Below, in pieces: positions 33,951 through 46,465 of a stretch of DNA of 64,000 bases (positions within the stretch are counted from its first letter, which is position 1; every line of letters begins with the position of its first letter). Both the position numbers and the translations under genes were made by a program. Source of the stretch: Favolaschia claudopus (Eukaryota > Basidiomycota > Agaricomycetes > Agaricales > Mycenaceae); NCBI GenBank assembly GCA_037176885.1, contig JAWWNJ010000023.1, forward strand, positions 186,001 through 250,000. Direction: 5' to 3'. The notes under the pieces are model-generated. The model saw nothing but the letters and a program-made list of their open reading frames with translations, was not told where the DNA came from and ran no database searches.

Positions 33951-35784
33951 TCAAGCCACCGCAATGGGGAGACCCATAGCCCTCCTTCCTAAAATTTCCT
34001 CAACGTCGTTGTCGCCGGCCAAACCCATAAGCCCAACACCTGTTATAGCGACTGGAAAGTCGGGTGGCGGCACGCCCTTCAAGAAAGTCTCCTTTTGAAG
34101 TTCAACATACTCCGCGTTTGCGGGGGTGAGCGGAACAGCTGGAATATACATCACTGACAAGGGATGAGGTCGACGACTTCAAGATTGAATATAATCCGTA
34201 CCAGCCGAGTCTTCATTGCCCGTATGCTCTGATTCAACGGAATGGACCACGTCGCAGTGCCAGAAAACGGTGTCGCCAGGGTTCACAGGGGGAATCGAGA
34301 TCATGGTCGAATCGAGAAGTAAGTGCTGGCGCGAGTTCAGTTTAATTTAGCAACGACGATGGAAGGCAAAAACGAACCGGGTGCAACTCAGGTGTCGGAC
34401 GTGGTCCACCGTAGCCAATATCGCGCGGAAAGATCCCAGGAAACTCCGGTCCCGAAATGTCTGTATTCCTCATTAGAATGAGTAAAACTCTAGCATTGTT
34501 GCGCACCGAATGCCCAATTCTCCGCGGAAAGTATCTCCTTGGAATCAAGCGAAACCAGTGGGCGAAAGAACGGACGCAGGATGATGTAGGCATTCGACAA
34601 GAGAATATCCGGGAAGACTTTGAGCGTCCCTTGACTGGGACCCGTTTGGCTATGAGGTAGTCCGATCAGACAACCGAGAACGACCCGTATAGCTAAATTG
34701 CGAACCTGATGGCGAGCCAGCCTTGGAATGTTCTGAAGATGCTCGACTGTAATTGAGATAGTTAAACAACAGACATGAGGCTTTCTACTAGAATGAGTGA
34801 AGCGTACCTGATTGGGTCGGCGATATAGCGACGTCCTCGCTTCGAGACGTGGCTCGAGAGCATAGGGATCGTGTTTCAACCATGCGCCCGATAGAATATC
34901 CGCATAGCATGTGCGGAACTTTTCATCCTCCCAACGCTCAATGGAACCACCTGCGACGAAGGGGTACATGACATGAACAAATCAACCCGTTTTCAACAGA
35001 GGAATTCACCGTCGATGTGCGGAGGAAACCGACCCCAGTCGCCGCCTGGGTGACGGATACGGAAGCGATCGGCATAGCTGAGCGGAGTGCCCAAATCGAC
35101 ACCTTGGATATTCTTCCCGGAAGTAGTGTGATACAGTTTGTTCAGCCAGGTCGATGCTGCGAGCATATTGGGATGCGCGCGCGCTTGAATTTGCGCTTTG
35201 GTCCAGCTGAAAAAAGGGGTCAGTCATTAGCGGCAAAAGTATCTGAGAGCACACATACTAGAGGTGAAAGAATTGTTTATTGTCCTCTGGGAACCCTGTT
35301 TTAGACAAACAAATGAAACAAGACCAGAAAACAAAGGGAAAAAGAAAGAACGAGCCGCGGATTAGCATCGGTTGATAACGTAGAAAGGAGACAGGTTCGA
35401 ACCGTCGGACTGAGGATTGGCCTCAACGAATTCATCCAAACTGGCCTTCCAAGCGCGCGCCTGCTCATCATCGACGACGTCCTTGATAACCACGGAACCC
35501 TTGCGTTTGATATCCGCGATCTGACCCTCGGTCAAGGTGTTCAAATCCGCAAACGCGACTTGAGGAATATACTACATTGAACACCGCGAATGCCGTCAGT
35601 ACAAACGTATACTAGAAACGTCGCGGCTCACAGAGGGGCCTGCCGAGGCGATGGTCTTGGTGACTTTGTCCAACTCGGTGAGGACTTCATTCCATGCCTT
35701 GGTGAGGTCCTGTTCGAAATTCGGGTTGGCAGCGGCGATCGAGCGCTTAATGTCAGCGAAACGAGGAGGGAGCTCTGCCGCCAT
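33951..35784 (-). CDS. DUF1479 protein, putative 2-oxoglutarate/Fe(II)-type dioxygenase
   Basis: Member of the DUF1479 (YbiU-like) family with a double-stranded beta-helix fold. It starts MAAELPPRFADIKRSIAAAN, and a 68-nt intron joins AGPS to YIPQVAFADLNTLTEGQIAD. Next come KRKGSVVIKDVVDDEQARAW, then HPNMLAASTWLNKLYHTTSG, then DRFRIRHPGGDWGRFPPHIDG. The H-x-D pair in PHID is the likely metal-binding dyad. GSIERWEDEKFRTCYADILS and PGDTVFWHCDVVHSVESEHT follow, where the last histidines could supply the distal ligand. It ends MGLPIAVA at 33951. The start is the ATG at 35782-35784. The substrate is unknown. It is the first of a run of metabolic and transport genes mostly on the minus strand. Confidence 0.87.
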
Positions 35785-37580
35785 GGTGGTTTCAATTTTC
35801 CCCGCAATGAGGCTGCAGTGCGGTTTATGTATCAGAGAACTACGGGAAATGCGGTCCGTAAAGTTGAGTATCCGAGGTATCACCGGACTACGAAAGAATG
35901 AGATAGAAACACAGGTGACCGTGGTGAGGTTGTTCTAGAGCTGGAGATCTCACAGTAAAAGAACCGTAAGATTCATCGTTGTCGAGCTGTACTGGGGCAT
36001 GTGATGGTATGACGGTTATTATCGTCATTTATTCCAACTTCGCAGCGCAACTCTCAAGGTTCAGGTCGGAGATGTAAGGCTGTAGAATCTTGTCTGAATT
36101 CGGAAGGTGAGGGGACCAGCCTGTGACTCACGCACCGTGAGCCCACATAATCTGATGCGTAGGTGCCCATGGGTTGCCCATGGGCAACCTAGATGAACGG
36201 AGAGTCTATGTGGATGACGCGTCGATCCCTCTCCCATTCGCTGGCGCTGTTCACGAGGATGTAGCAATTTCCGTGGCGTGAAGAGCCTTCGGAGATCAAA
36301 ACGACTTTTTGGCGGGGTCGATATATCTTTCATAGAGGGGCCCGGGAGGTGAGTGTAAAAAATTAATTCATGACCTGAATTATAATTCGTTCGAGGTGAA
36401 AGGAAAGAAATTACGAGTGCGACGAGATACTTACCCTTTGTCCGAGTTTCAGAAATGCTTTGGAAATGCATACAACCTCTGTCCGTCCTCCTGCCCCGCC
36501 TCCGCATCCTCCACCACCGAAACCCGGTCATGGGTCGCCGACATATCGAGGTGTGACTCATGGGCATCGTAGGCACCTATGGGTACCCACGGCGGCTATT
36601 GACGGCATCGGTTCCGTTTGCGGTTGAGATAAATGGACTCTGCTGTCAGAGAGTTGGTAGCTGCACACATCCCTCGGGGTCGTTGGAGTGTCGTTGGCTT
36701 GATGCGGGAAACCTGACAGCTGAAAGTTGGTCTTGCTTCAAAACCTGAAGTTACACGATAAAAACTTCCCTTTTCAGCTCAAAATGCCTCGTTTCTACGC
36801 ACTTGAGTCTGCAAGTACAGATAAACAACGAATTTAACTGTCATATGATGGCCTACATGGAACAAAAACGATTCATAATCAAACTGCGGCTCAACATTAA
36901 GCAAGTTGAACTTCTTACCTTAAATTTAGGCGCTTGAAGTCTTGGTCAACGTCAGGTAATTCGAAGCACATCAAGGGAGTTTGGGTTTGATATAGGCATA
37001 GAATCCCGGAATTCGTAGGCGGCATGTATAGTCAGATCATGAGACCGAGCAAGAAATATGTTCATCGCGCCCGTCAGCAACTCTCGCAAGTTTGTCGCAA
37101 ATTTATTTTTTTCACGACCGCGCCCGATAGTGCCAGATTGCGCCGTGCCCCTTCGATAGTGCCCGACAATAATTCAGGATGATCTACATCCAACTTACTT
37201 CTGGTCTCCATTTGGTCTCCATCTTACCATCGGGCGGCGTAATGTGTTATCGAAGGGACTCGGGCGCGATCGGGATCCTGATTTTGTCAAGGGTGTTCGA
37301 TATCGATTGCGGGAGAATGACTCGGTTGACTATGGAAAGAGGGAGGTGGATTTCGTGGTTAGGTCCAACCTCCGAAAGCTGGGTGGACGTTGAAGATAAG
37401 AGAGCCACAACCAAGCCACAACAAGATCTGGAACACACTCCGGCAGGCAAAGCCGATTGTGCCGAACTGGTCAGTAAGAAAGTGTAATCGAAGTACAATG
37501 TTCAAAGTGTCTCGATAGTACATTATTGAAGTACAACATCGCGAAGTATTTTACAAATCATTCTACAACATCGGGAGAAT
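35785..37580. other. Long intergenic region, no gene seen
   Basis: About 1.8 kb between two minus-strand genes. It contains the perfect palindrome at 36172-36189 and no domain-bearing frame. A poorly resolved inverted similarity links 36155-36170 (GTAGGTGCCCATGGGT) with 36568-36590 (GTAGGCACCTATGGGT), here in direct orientation. Confidence 0.45.
36172..36189. repeat. Perfect 18-bp palindrome
   Basis: GGTTGCCCATGGGCAACC is its own reverse complement, with CCATGG at the centre. The preceding CCCATGGG (36167-36174) adds a second, overlapping symmetric word. It could be a dimeric protein-binding site or a hairpin; no further evidence. Confidence 0.6.
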
Positions 37581-39196
37581 TTATTTTGGCATTTCGAGAA
37601 CGACACGCCCCGCAACCTTGCCCTCAGTCAAACCTTCGTAAACCCTGAGAAAGGCGTCAGCAGGAAGAACACCACAAGTTATTGAAATAAAGAACGCACG
37701 AAGCGAGCTCATTCAAAGACTTAAGAGCGTAATTGCACTTGACTTGTCCGCGTGCAGCGATTGCAAGGGCCTCTGTTGAATCCTGACGGTTGCCGACATA
37801 CGAGCCAAGGATACTGATGCTCTGAAGAATAAAGGTTGCAATTCAGTCTGCGATGTCCTAAGGATAGATGTGTGACGCGCACCTTCAACACGGTGAAGAA
37901 GATCGAGGCTTCGAGCTTAGCCTTGCCAGGAAGGCCGACGGCCATGAGTGTTCCTCCACTACGAAGATACTCAATGGCCTGCGTGTATCCCGAAGGCTGT
38001 ATCGAATATGGTTTGAGTCAAAGTCTCTAGCAATCATGAAAAAAACTGACGCTGGCGGCAGTGACGACTGCAGAATGAGCTCCTTGTCCACCGGTAATCG
38101 CCTTGATATCCTCGACGATATTCTTCGACTCCTGGAAATCTATCCATTTGTCTGCTCCAAGTTCGAGGCACATTTTTTTCTTCTCAGCGCCCGTGTCTAT
38201 ATATTTCGGTTTCAATATGTGGATCGGTACCAGCGATAGTAAGGAACGCACCGACGGCAATGACCTGGAGACCTGCAACTTTCGCATACTGAATGGCTTT
38301 TGATATGTTAGAACGTACACGATGCATAGCGAGTGTATAAGGACATACCGAGATGACCGAGACCTCCACCTGCACCAGGAAGGACAATCCAGTCTCCGGG
38401 AGAAGTCTTGCTGTATTTGATGGCACGATACACCGTTACACCCTACACAAAATGGGCGTGTGTCTTGAAATACAGAATCAAAAGACACTCTTACCGCGCA
38501 GAGAATGGACGCCGCAGCATTGCTGTCGAATCCCTCCGGGATTGGAGTGACATGGTTGACGTAGGAGACCTAAAATTACTGAGAACGGATCTAAATTTGG
38601 CGGATGAAAAGCACTTACCACGTAATTTTGGAAGGTACCGTCAACGGTGAACCCGCTCAATTTTGCCTCCCCACAATCTACACGTTCTACATTGAGTCCC
38701 AGTTGAAAAGGGGTGCAGAAATTTACACACTTTGCTCGCGACCCTTGCGGCATTGTTCGCAATTGAGGCAGCTATGACTCTTCAGAATCGGGTTGAACGA
38801 GGAACGAAACTTGAACATACGAATCTGCCAGCCATTTGATGCCGACGCGATCTCCCACCTTCACTGGCGAATGGCTGGTATGGTTGCCAATAGCGACGAT
38901 CTCACCGACACCTTCATGCCCACCGACCAACGGCGTTTTTGCTGGGAGAGGCCAGTCGCCGAGAGCGGCATGTAAATCGGTATGGCATACCTTTGATAAG
39001 GGAAAGGGCGAGTGAGTGATAGAGCATCGATCGATAAAGAGTATTCGCGCACCCCCGTACAGACGAGTTTGACGAGGCATTCGCCGGGTGCAAGTTCTTC
39101 CGGCTGTTTTACTGGATGGTCATGTCGGACTTCAATCGCAGCACCGCTGGAAGGGACAACGGCCGCAGTTTGGGTCTTGGGGATGTTGTGCGACAT
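37581..39196 (-). CDS. Zinc-dependent alcohol dehydrogenase (yeast ADH1-like)
   Basis: Oxidises or forms primary alcohols with NAD(H). It starts [20 protein letters not shown], then [22 protein letters not shown] with the catalytic zinc Cys, [15 protein letters not shown] with the second ligand (GHE), [12 protein letters not shown], then a structural-zinc-type cysteine region (CVNFC visible) and [10 protein letters not shown]. The nucleotide fold has [15 protein letters not shown]. Later segments are [40 protein letters not shown] and [34 protein letters not shown] and [14 protein letters not shown] end the protein at 37581. The start is the ATG at 39194-39196. About eight short introns. All landmarks of an active enzyme are present. 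Confidence 0.9.
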
Positions 39197-39250
39197 GGGA
39201 GAAGACTCGAAAGATGAGAGACTGAGGAGCTACCGCAAAGTATGCAAGGG

Positions 39251-39257
39251 TTTTATA
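39251..39257 (-). promoter_or_regulatory. TATA box of the alcohol dehydrogenase
   Basis: The minus strand reads TATAAAA about 55 bases upstream of the ATG, followed by a CT-rich stretch (CTCCTCAGTCTCTCATCTTT) typical of strongly expressed fungal promoters. Confidence 0.5.
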
Positions 39258-39610
39258 CAACTCCACAATAATGAGGTGGATGTCAAAAATCAGGGTCTCG
39301 ACCGTCAGCTGTCTGAGAGCTTGCAGATAGTCGGGGCCTGTCGGGGCTTCGAGGAGAGTCGAGAATTACAGCCAATCCCAATTAGGAAATTACGGAAATC
39401 CGTACCGTGCCTAGAACGACGGTCCAAGGCTGTCCAAGGAAAATATCGGATTGGCCAAGTGACGAACAAGCCAGAAAGAACCAGCAAAATGTTGAAAATG
39501 GTTTAATCTACTCCTGACCGGGTACAGTTAAGGCTCGCGACGGAATATAGCGGAATTCCTTCCCGCAAAAATTGAAAAAACGACGGTCGAAAAGTTCGTC
39601 TACATGTGAT

Positions 39611-42234
39611 TCAGATTGAATTAGACTTCTTCTCTGCAACGTTCGACTCCTTCTCGTCTGTAGACTTCTCCTCGTCAAATGGAAGATGGCTCGCAGCGCG
39701 TTCCACACGCTCGTCTCTGTCAGCAAATATCTTGATGATCACTTTGAAATGAAAATTGAAATCGAATGTCAGTCTCAGAGACAGTGGGCAAGAGCAAGGC
39801 CGACGAACGGATGACAACGAGCGCAGCAATCACCAGACCAAAAGTGGCGGGGAATCCTTTCCCTATAGGACCCGTGCATGAGAGCAATATTTAGAACGAA
39901 AAAGGAGGTGGCTAACGGAACGTCGGAGCTTCCACTCTAACATACGTTTGAATGGTAAAAAAATCGAGCAGTGAGAATATGAGATCCATGCTCACTGAGG
40001 GAAAATAACAATCGGCAGCCAGGCAGCGACAGCGTATTGAAGGCCATTCTAATCAAGAAAGGACATCAGATCGTGTGCAGTGAAAGTGCATACACACAAA
40101 CCATGCTCGATACCACGAGGGCACGTTCTATGGGAGGAGTGACTCGTTATCCTTCCTCGATATATGACACTTAGGACCAACCTTCGTTGTCTACGATGAA
40201 AAAAAAATGAACCTCTTGCTCGAGTTCAACGTAGTATTCAGTTACTGCTTACCTCCTTTGCAAACCTCATTAGCCCATGTATAAAACACCGCCGTCATCA
40301 GCTGTACACCTCCAGTCAAGAAGGCAAACTCCTGTTACAAGGTTGTTAGATGAACGTTTCTTGATTCGAATGAGATTAATACCTTGAGTTTGACTGATCG
40401 AGGCCAGACAGCAAGGATGCTGGACGAAAGAGATTCAGATCGCAGAAAGAATGATCATTAAATTACGAAGCGAACCCGTTCGGAATCAATCCATAAGCTA
40501 GTGGAATAAAAACCCAGGTGAATCGACTTCCCGTGAGATCAGAGAGGAATCCCCACTGCAATCGCTCTAGTTTTGCGTAGTACAGCAGAGAAAACTTACC
40601 AAGAAAATACAGACAATATTGATTAGGGCACCGCAGCTTGGGATGACATTTCGTGACGAAACACTAAAATGCTCAGATTCTGTAGGATCCATGAGCATCT
40701 CATGAAAAATAAAGCAGAACGAGTCGTACTGAGCCAGATGCCGAAGTAACCTGTGGCTGCACAAGATTCGCCATACAGAATATACCCCAGCACAAACCAA
40801 TACCAGTCTACGATTCATTCAGTAAATATTAATCGTCGATGTCAATGAAAGCCGCTTACGCCATCTAGAAAAAGTGCGCTTCAGGAGCGCCATGTCAACC
40901 TTCCCCGTCGGCTGTGCTTTGCCATGCCGAATGGCGCGCTCCAACGCAAAAGCCTTCTCGTCCGCAGAAAGATACCATACTTTACAGTTGGAAGGTAAAT
41001 CCGGGAGAACAAAGAACAGGAGCAGTCCACATGGGACGGTCATGCATCCGCAAACAATGTAGAGCCATCTGCAAAGGGAAAAAAATTACATGGTATTTCA
41101 GAAAACAGGTAGTTACGAGTTGTGCTCACCTCCATCCTGCGAGACCAGCATGGCCGTTCAGGTTCTTGTATACAGCGGCCTGGAGGTAGCCTGACATGGC
41201 AGTTCCGACGGACCCAGTTAGATGGAAGATGGCCAACTGCAGGTTCGATCAAAAAATGCACTTTCAGTTTCTGAATATTCAAGGGCTTACCCGTTTGGCT
41301 AACTCCGGCTTTGTATACCTGCAGATAATATGGAAGTTGGATCATCCAGAGGGGATTATTCATACATACCAGCTTCCCATGAGATATAGCAGACAGCTGT
41401 TAACATAGAATATAGCCTGATGCTTCTGACACAAAATGAACACGCTACGTACGGGAAGAAGGCCGACTCAAAGAGCCCAACCATGAACCTGAAAATGTAC
41501 ATTTGTTGCTGCATAAAAGGGTCACGATCAGCACAAACGCAAAGCAGATCTGGCGTACCGAAGTCTTCGCGCCTGCCTGTGCGAACGTCCAGATACCCCA
41601 TCCGATTTCGCAAAACGCCAGATAGTACTGATGGTCGGAATTCAGACTCCGTGGAACACGATATGTCTTGGCATACCGATGGACGAATCTTTTGAATAAT
41701 CATGGTGGAAGGGACTTGCATGATGGCATACTGTAATTCGTCGTATCTTCCGAGCGGTATTATTGTCTGGGACGCACAGCGATAGTATAACATGTTCCCA
41801 TGCTGATTGTCATTTAGATTCTTGCACGACGACAGTTTCGACTATGCACTCACTAAGTGTATTCGTTTCCGTTGATATCCAGGTCTTCCTTCATTCCCGA
41901 GATATCTGGTATCCTGATTAGCGCGGAATCGGTTGATTTAGCGAATAGATTACAAGCATTGGCAAGGTTGTTCTGGCTATGGCGCTGAGCATTCGTGAAC
42001 TGCGGGAACAGTGATACGAAAGTGTCTCACTCGAGATATTTGAGGAAAAACCCGAGGCACGATGCGACAAGAATTCCAAAATCAAGTTTTCTGATAAGAG
42101 CTCGTTCCTCTGGAGACTTCAAGTGGGTGTCAGAGTCCCAGATATACGACTTGAACTGGGAGAACGTCAGATCGAATCTCTAAATGAACAGGAGAGGTCA
42201 GAACCTTCGTCCAAAAACCGGGACGAGAAGCCAT
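39611..42234 (-). CDS. MFS anion:cation symporter, allantoate-permease (Dal5)-like
   Basis: Plasma-membrane importer of the ACS family, which carries carboxylates such as allantoate, nicotinate or pantothenate. The N-terminus is MASRPGFWTK, a 49-nt intron, then FKSYIWDSDTHLKSPEERAL. Helix 1 is FGILVASCLGFFLKYLDQNN, followed by LANAYISGMKEDLDINGNEY, the family signature. Other exons give QVPSTMIIQKIRPS, MYIFRFMVGLFESAFFP, and IFHLTGSVGTAMSGYLQAAV leading to LNGHAGLAGWRWLYIVCG. PDLPSNCKVWYLSADEKAFA forms the mid loop, and the protein ends in an acidic/basic tail (DEEKSTDEKESNVAEKKSNS). More than ten introns. A 396-bp divergent intergenic region separates it from the nitrilase-like gene, so co-regulation is possible. 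Confidence 0.85.
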
Positions 42235-42630
42235 AAAGCCAGTGGGAGGACTCGGAGCCTTGCACAAGACCTGCGCGTCTTATATTCCTTGAGAAAACGA
42301 GAGCTTCGAATTTGGTGGCGTCAAGAGATTCCGATAGGGCGATAGTATGGCAGCATCTTCTCGAAAAATTGCGCAAGATAAAGAGTCATTGTCGGCATTG
42401 CCTGCTCTCTTTGGGAAGAGCTAGATCCGGGGAAAACATTGCCAGTGAGCAGTGAGATAGAGAGATGTACATAAAAGAAATTCGACCGAGGTGAAGTTTC
42501 TCGACAAGTTTGCCTTGAGTTTGCCGGTGGCAGCGACGGCGGCGTTTCCCGGGTATGTACTGTTGCTGACCTATCGTTTGCCTATCGTCATGTCGGTCAA
42601 GTGCAAGCTCAGAGCTCTTCCCTTGCCACC
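42235..42630. promoter_or_regulatory. Divergent promoter region, permease/amidase
   Basis: 396 bp between the starts of the Dal5-like permease (minus) and the nitrilase-like gene (plus). No clear TATA box on either side. The plus-side start sits in an ideal context, GCCACCATGG. Confidence 0.4.
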
Positions 42631-43874
42631 ATGGTCCTCGTAGCATGCGCCCAGATGTGCTCGACGGACAACGTAGCCAACAACCTCGCCTTGTCCCTTC
42701 AACTGGCTCGGGATGCTGCCGCTGCTGGCGCCAAAGCGCTGTTCTTACCTGAGGCTGCAGACTACATAGTCAATGACCCCCACGTTGGCTATCTGCTGGC
42801 CGAACCGCTTGCGACGCACACGTACACTCTGGGGCTGCAGGCGGTTGCGAAGGAGCTAGGTATCTACATCAACGCAGGCATTCATGAGCGACCCGGTCCC
42901 GACGAAGCTGCGGAAGAGGACCCAGGAAGCGAACGAGTCTTCAATACACAAGTGTCCATTGGGCCTGACGGTCGAGTTAAAGCCTTTTATCGCAAAGTGA
43001 GTCGCTTGTTCGTCGTCGGCATCGACTCGTCGTTTCATGAAGAAGCATATGATAGCTGCATCTCTTCGACATACAACTGAAGGAAGAGGCGCAGGCTACC
43101 CCACCGGGAGAGAAGCCCCCGCGTTCTGAAGAGCACAAGAAAATCATCCCTGGAAATAAGATAGTTGACCCAGTGGATATGGGTGAGATTGGTTATGTCG
43201 GTCTCGAGATCTGCTATGACATCCGGTGCGCTATTACCTCGCTCATCCCCTGCCCTTCCTCATCAACTTGTGTAGATTCCCCGAGCTGCACCTCATCCTG
43301 CGCCGCAAGGGTGCCGACGTTATCACTCTGCCCTCAGCTTTCACCGTCCCGACTGGAAGAGCACACTGGCATACGCTTGTGCGTTCCGTCGCGATAAACT
43401 ATCAAGTCTATGTCATAGCTGCAGCTCAAGCCGGCGCGCATTCCTCTCAGCGTTCTTCATGGGGTGAGGCACTCGTCTTCGACCCATGGGGCGTCGAGCT
43501 TGGCCGTCTCCCTTCCATCGACGAGGCGCATGATCCCACGCAGCCCATGCCACCCCAATTCATCCTCGCCGATATCGACCTTGCTCGGGTCAAGTGCGTC
43601 TCGTCTCTATATCAGCGTCCTTGTAATTAGTCTGATGCACGGTAGGAGCGTCCGAGAGCAAATTCCTCTCGAAATCCAGAAGCGTGAGGATATCTACGGG
43701 GTAGTCGGCGCTGCTGCCCCAGCCGATTCTGTCATGGTGGTACAGCGGCAGTTTGGCGTCCTGCAGTGGCTCTGGGGAAGCTTGAGAGGTCTCTTCGGGT
43801 ATGCGTCCGTTCACCTCCCGACCTCCACGCCCGCTGAGGCGGTCGTAGTAGGGGGAGGCGACCAGAAGTATTGA
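42631..43874 (+). CDS. Nitrilase-superfamily amidase (Nit1/Nit2-like)
   Basis: C-N hydrolase of the Nit branch, which deaminates deaminated glutathione or other omega-amides. Four exons, 42631-42996, 43056-43225, 43276-43593 and 43646-43874, give 360 residues. The triad is visible: Glu in LFLPEAADY, Lys in KAFYRK at the end of exon 1, and Cys in GLEICYDIR, completed to CYDIRFPE over the second intron. Other family words are NNLALSLQLARDAAAAGA, GAHSSQRSSWGEALVFDPWG, and LADIDLARVKSVREQIPLEI near the end. The C-terminal 60 residues (QFGVLQWLWGSLRGLFGYAS onward) extend past the usual fold. The upstream ATG at 42601 is in frame, but 42631 has the better context. Its neighbour permease would fit uptake of amide compounds, an inference. 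Confidence 0.9.
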
Positions 43875-44190
43875 CCCGACGCTATGTGCATGCTGCTGTA
43901 GATCGTCGCTGTGGCCTTCGCTGCGTCGGGAATCCTGTACGGCCGCTGTCCCTCCGAGCCGGCTTCCCGCCTCCTCTGTACCTCCGATCGATCGTTCAGG
44001 CAGGGTCTCTCGCTCGCATGGCCATAAAGATCCTGTGATACCGGAATCTTGTATTCACCCTCGTCATTGCTGGTCTTATTTCTTCTTCTCTCGGAATTGA
44101 AAGCTTTGGATTCGCTCGCGATATCATACATATTCCGACGGCGATTAGAACAGTACTGTACTCGACACGGCCCCCGGTGAAATTTCAGTT
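43875..44190. other. Short convergent intergenic region
   Basis: 316 bases between convergent genes. No feature seen beyond ordinary 3' flanking sequence. Confidence 0.4.
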
Positions 44191-46027
44191 CTATGCCTCT
44201 CCCAAGATATGACGCATTATCATCCTCTGAAAGTCTGTCAGCTTGAGGAGCTTGAAACTCTCGCTCTCAAGAACATGCGTCTTGACGTCGTGCGACTTCG
44301 TGACACGCTCCCAGGACTCATTGGTGTTCAAGCCGATGGAGAGAAACGCAGGTCCCAGCTCCTCCATTCCCCAATATGTCAGAGTGCTCTTCAAGACTTG
44401 GGGCACATTCGCTGCAAGATACCGGCATTGAGTACGACAGCGGTGTATGACCTGCAAGGCAAGAGTCAATATCATACGTCTTCTATCGAGGTCCAACCAT
44501 ATGCGCGCACTTTATCGTCACTAATGTCGCATAGAGTTCCAGGTAGCCCGGCTGACCGTGCGGCAAGATACCTTCTGGCTATCGCTTGCAGCGGCCAAAG
44601 TTTTTCATATCTGAAGATGAAGCATGCAGGTCGCATTCTGCGGATCTAAATCCCCAATGGTTAGCACTCCGTCCTCACCAGAAAATTCACTCGTCTCACG
44701 CATCTGACAAGTCTCTCGATATGGCTCTGTTCTTGTTTTTTGAAATGCAGACCCAGATTGAGATACACTGGAATGATCTCCTCAACAAAATGCTGTTGCA
44801 GATGTTAAGGTGATGTTCAGGGTGAAATTGCATCAATCTACACACCACAAAATCAAAATATTCTTCGGCCAGTATTCCTATCATCTCAAGGAGGGTCTTG
44901 TGGTCGCACTCCAAGGTACACAAGAAAGAAAACACTGTCATGGGTGGTATAGTTCCATGGGAGAAATCCTGAATCTGTCTTGTTTGTTCTTTTCGTCTGT
45001 TGATGTGCGTCTTTTGCTGAAGCATAACCATGAGCTCCATGATATCGAAAGCAGCTAACGGAAGATTTAGCATGAATTCCAGCTGCTGATTTGCGCTCAG
45101 TTCGAGGAAAGAACGGAAATGATTGTCCGTCAAGATTCCTGCGGTTTCGAAACCTTGGCGGAGATTTTCATTTCCTTCGAAGAACCGCGTGAGCATGATG
45201 GTGAGGGTGGGTGAGGGGAATGGTCGATAGCCACACAATGTACAAGCGGGGAAGTGAGTGACTTCGTTGCAGTAAATCGGGGAGGGAACCTAAGTCTTTG
45301 TTAGTGTCGTGCAGTCAGCGACGAAATGGGGGTTTTGCCACTCACTTGTGTATCGTGATTTATGGCGGATATCACCTGAGTAGGACGGTCATAGGCAGTG
45401 TTTTCTGGGGGCTGTAATCGCAGTGTCAGTCAGTATCAACAGAGCAAGCACTATTCTGGACGCACCACTGGCAAATCAGGGACTTGCACTACAATCTTCT
45501 CTTTTTGGCGAATCTCCATAGCCATGGCGTCTGTCTTGACTGACACAAGCAAATGCCCCACCTTTCGCTCTCTCTCGTGTGCACGTTTTGTGCGCCCGGT
45601 CGTATATTTTTTGTAGTAGACTTCAATCGGCCATGCATCTTCGAAGTCGCTTCCGAGGGCAGGAAACTTTGCGACACACTTCAGATAACCAAAAGTCAGA
45701 TTTAATAGAGCATTGAAATGAAGAGACTTGCAATGTCGACGAAGGCCGTCCATTGAGTAGGGTGGGTGCTTTCCGACACGATGCGGGAGGAGCCAAACAG
45801 CTTGACAGACTCTTGTCTAACCAATTTCTGCAATGCAATATCACTTATCGCAAACGAAAAAAAGAATTTGGAGGGAATTTCAGACGTAAACGTACTTGAA
45901 ATCGTCTGAAAGCCGGAAGATCCCATTTCATTTGCCTTTGCAAGAAGTCCACACGACAATACGGATTCTGAAAGCTCTTCAGAATCGCATCCGATGGTTT
46001 GCGAATAACTCTGCGACGAGGAGCCAT
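44191..46027 (-). CDS. Fungal-specific protein of unknown function
   Basis: I do not recognise the family. Exons joined by splice signals give MAPRRRVIRKPSDAILKSFQ, then NPYCRVDFLQRQMKWDLPAF, KLVRQESVKLFGSSRIVSES, QWTAFVDI/CVAKFPALGSDF, then EDAWPIEVYYKKYTTGRTKR. A possible metal site follows: IYCNEVTHFPACTLCGYRPF, with C-x8-C-x2-C. Helical segments come next (LTDNHFRSFLELSANQQLEF, ECDHKTLLEMIGILAEEYFD), and the C-terminus is VLKSTLTYWGMEELGPAFLS, ending RMIMRHILGEA at 44191. The join FVDI/CVAK uses a GC-AG intron (donor GCAAGT), which is in frame. The basic N-terminus and compact helical body suggest an intracellular, perhaps nuclear protein. Exon borders between 44490 and 44810 are uncertain. 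Confidence 0.65.
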
Positions 46028-46465
46028 CGAATACTACACGAGGCTTTGCATTTGAAGAGTCAGGCTCAACAACAATCCACGGCACTGAAAATGAGCAAAC
46101 TTACTATGATCGTAGTCCGCCAAGTTGTAAGGTCGATAACCAGGCAGACAAAATGACCACCTTCCGAGTGTCAATGCGCCTCCGAGTCGGAGACAGCACG
46201 GGAATCTGCGATCAGATAGGGTCGCCCTACTCTATACATTCGTGTCTTCTGTTTTTCGAAAAGTCAACATGCCGTTTGGCATGTTCGATTTGCTGATGCC
46301 GAGATGTTGGCCGATTCTCGGCATTAGTTCGGCGTATGCTTTATGATGTCGAAAACCAACATTCGGTTGCTCTGACTTGGGTGCAGATTTATGGGTGGTA
46401 AAGAGTACGTCGCCAGCTTGATCGGGTAGTGAGATTTTCTATATCACATATCCATCCTTTCTACC
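46028..46465. other. Intergenic region
   Basis: 438 bases between two minus-strand genes. No gene or repeat recognised. A short palindrome (CCGTTTGGCATG/CGGCATTAG area) near 46268-46330 is not convincing. Confidence 0.4.

Noticed and set aside
33748..34098. 116-residue plus-strand frame
   Set aside because: Its 3' half is the exact antisense of the DUF1479 C-terminus. No independent evidence.
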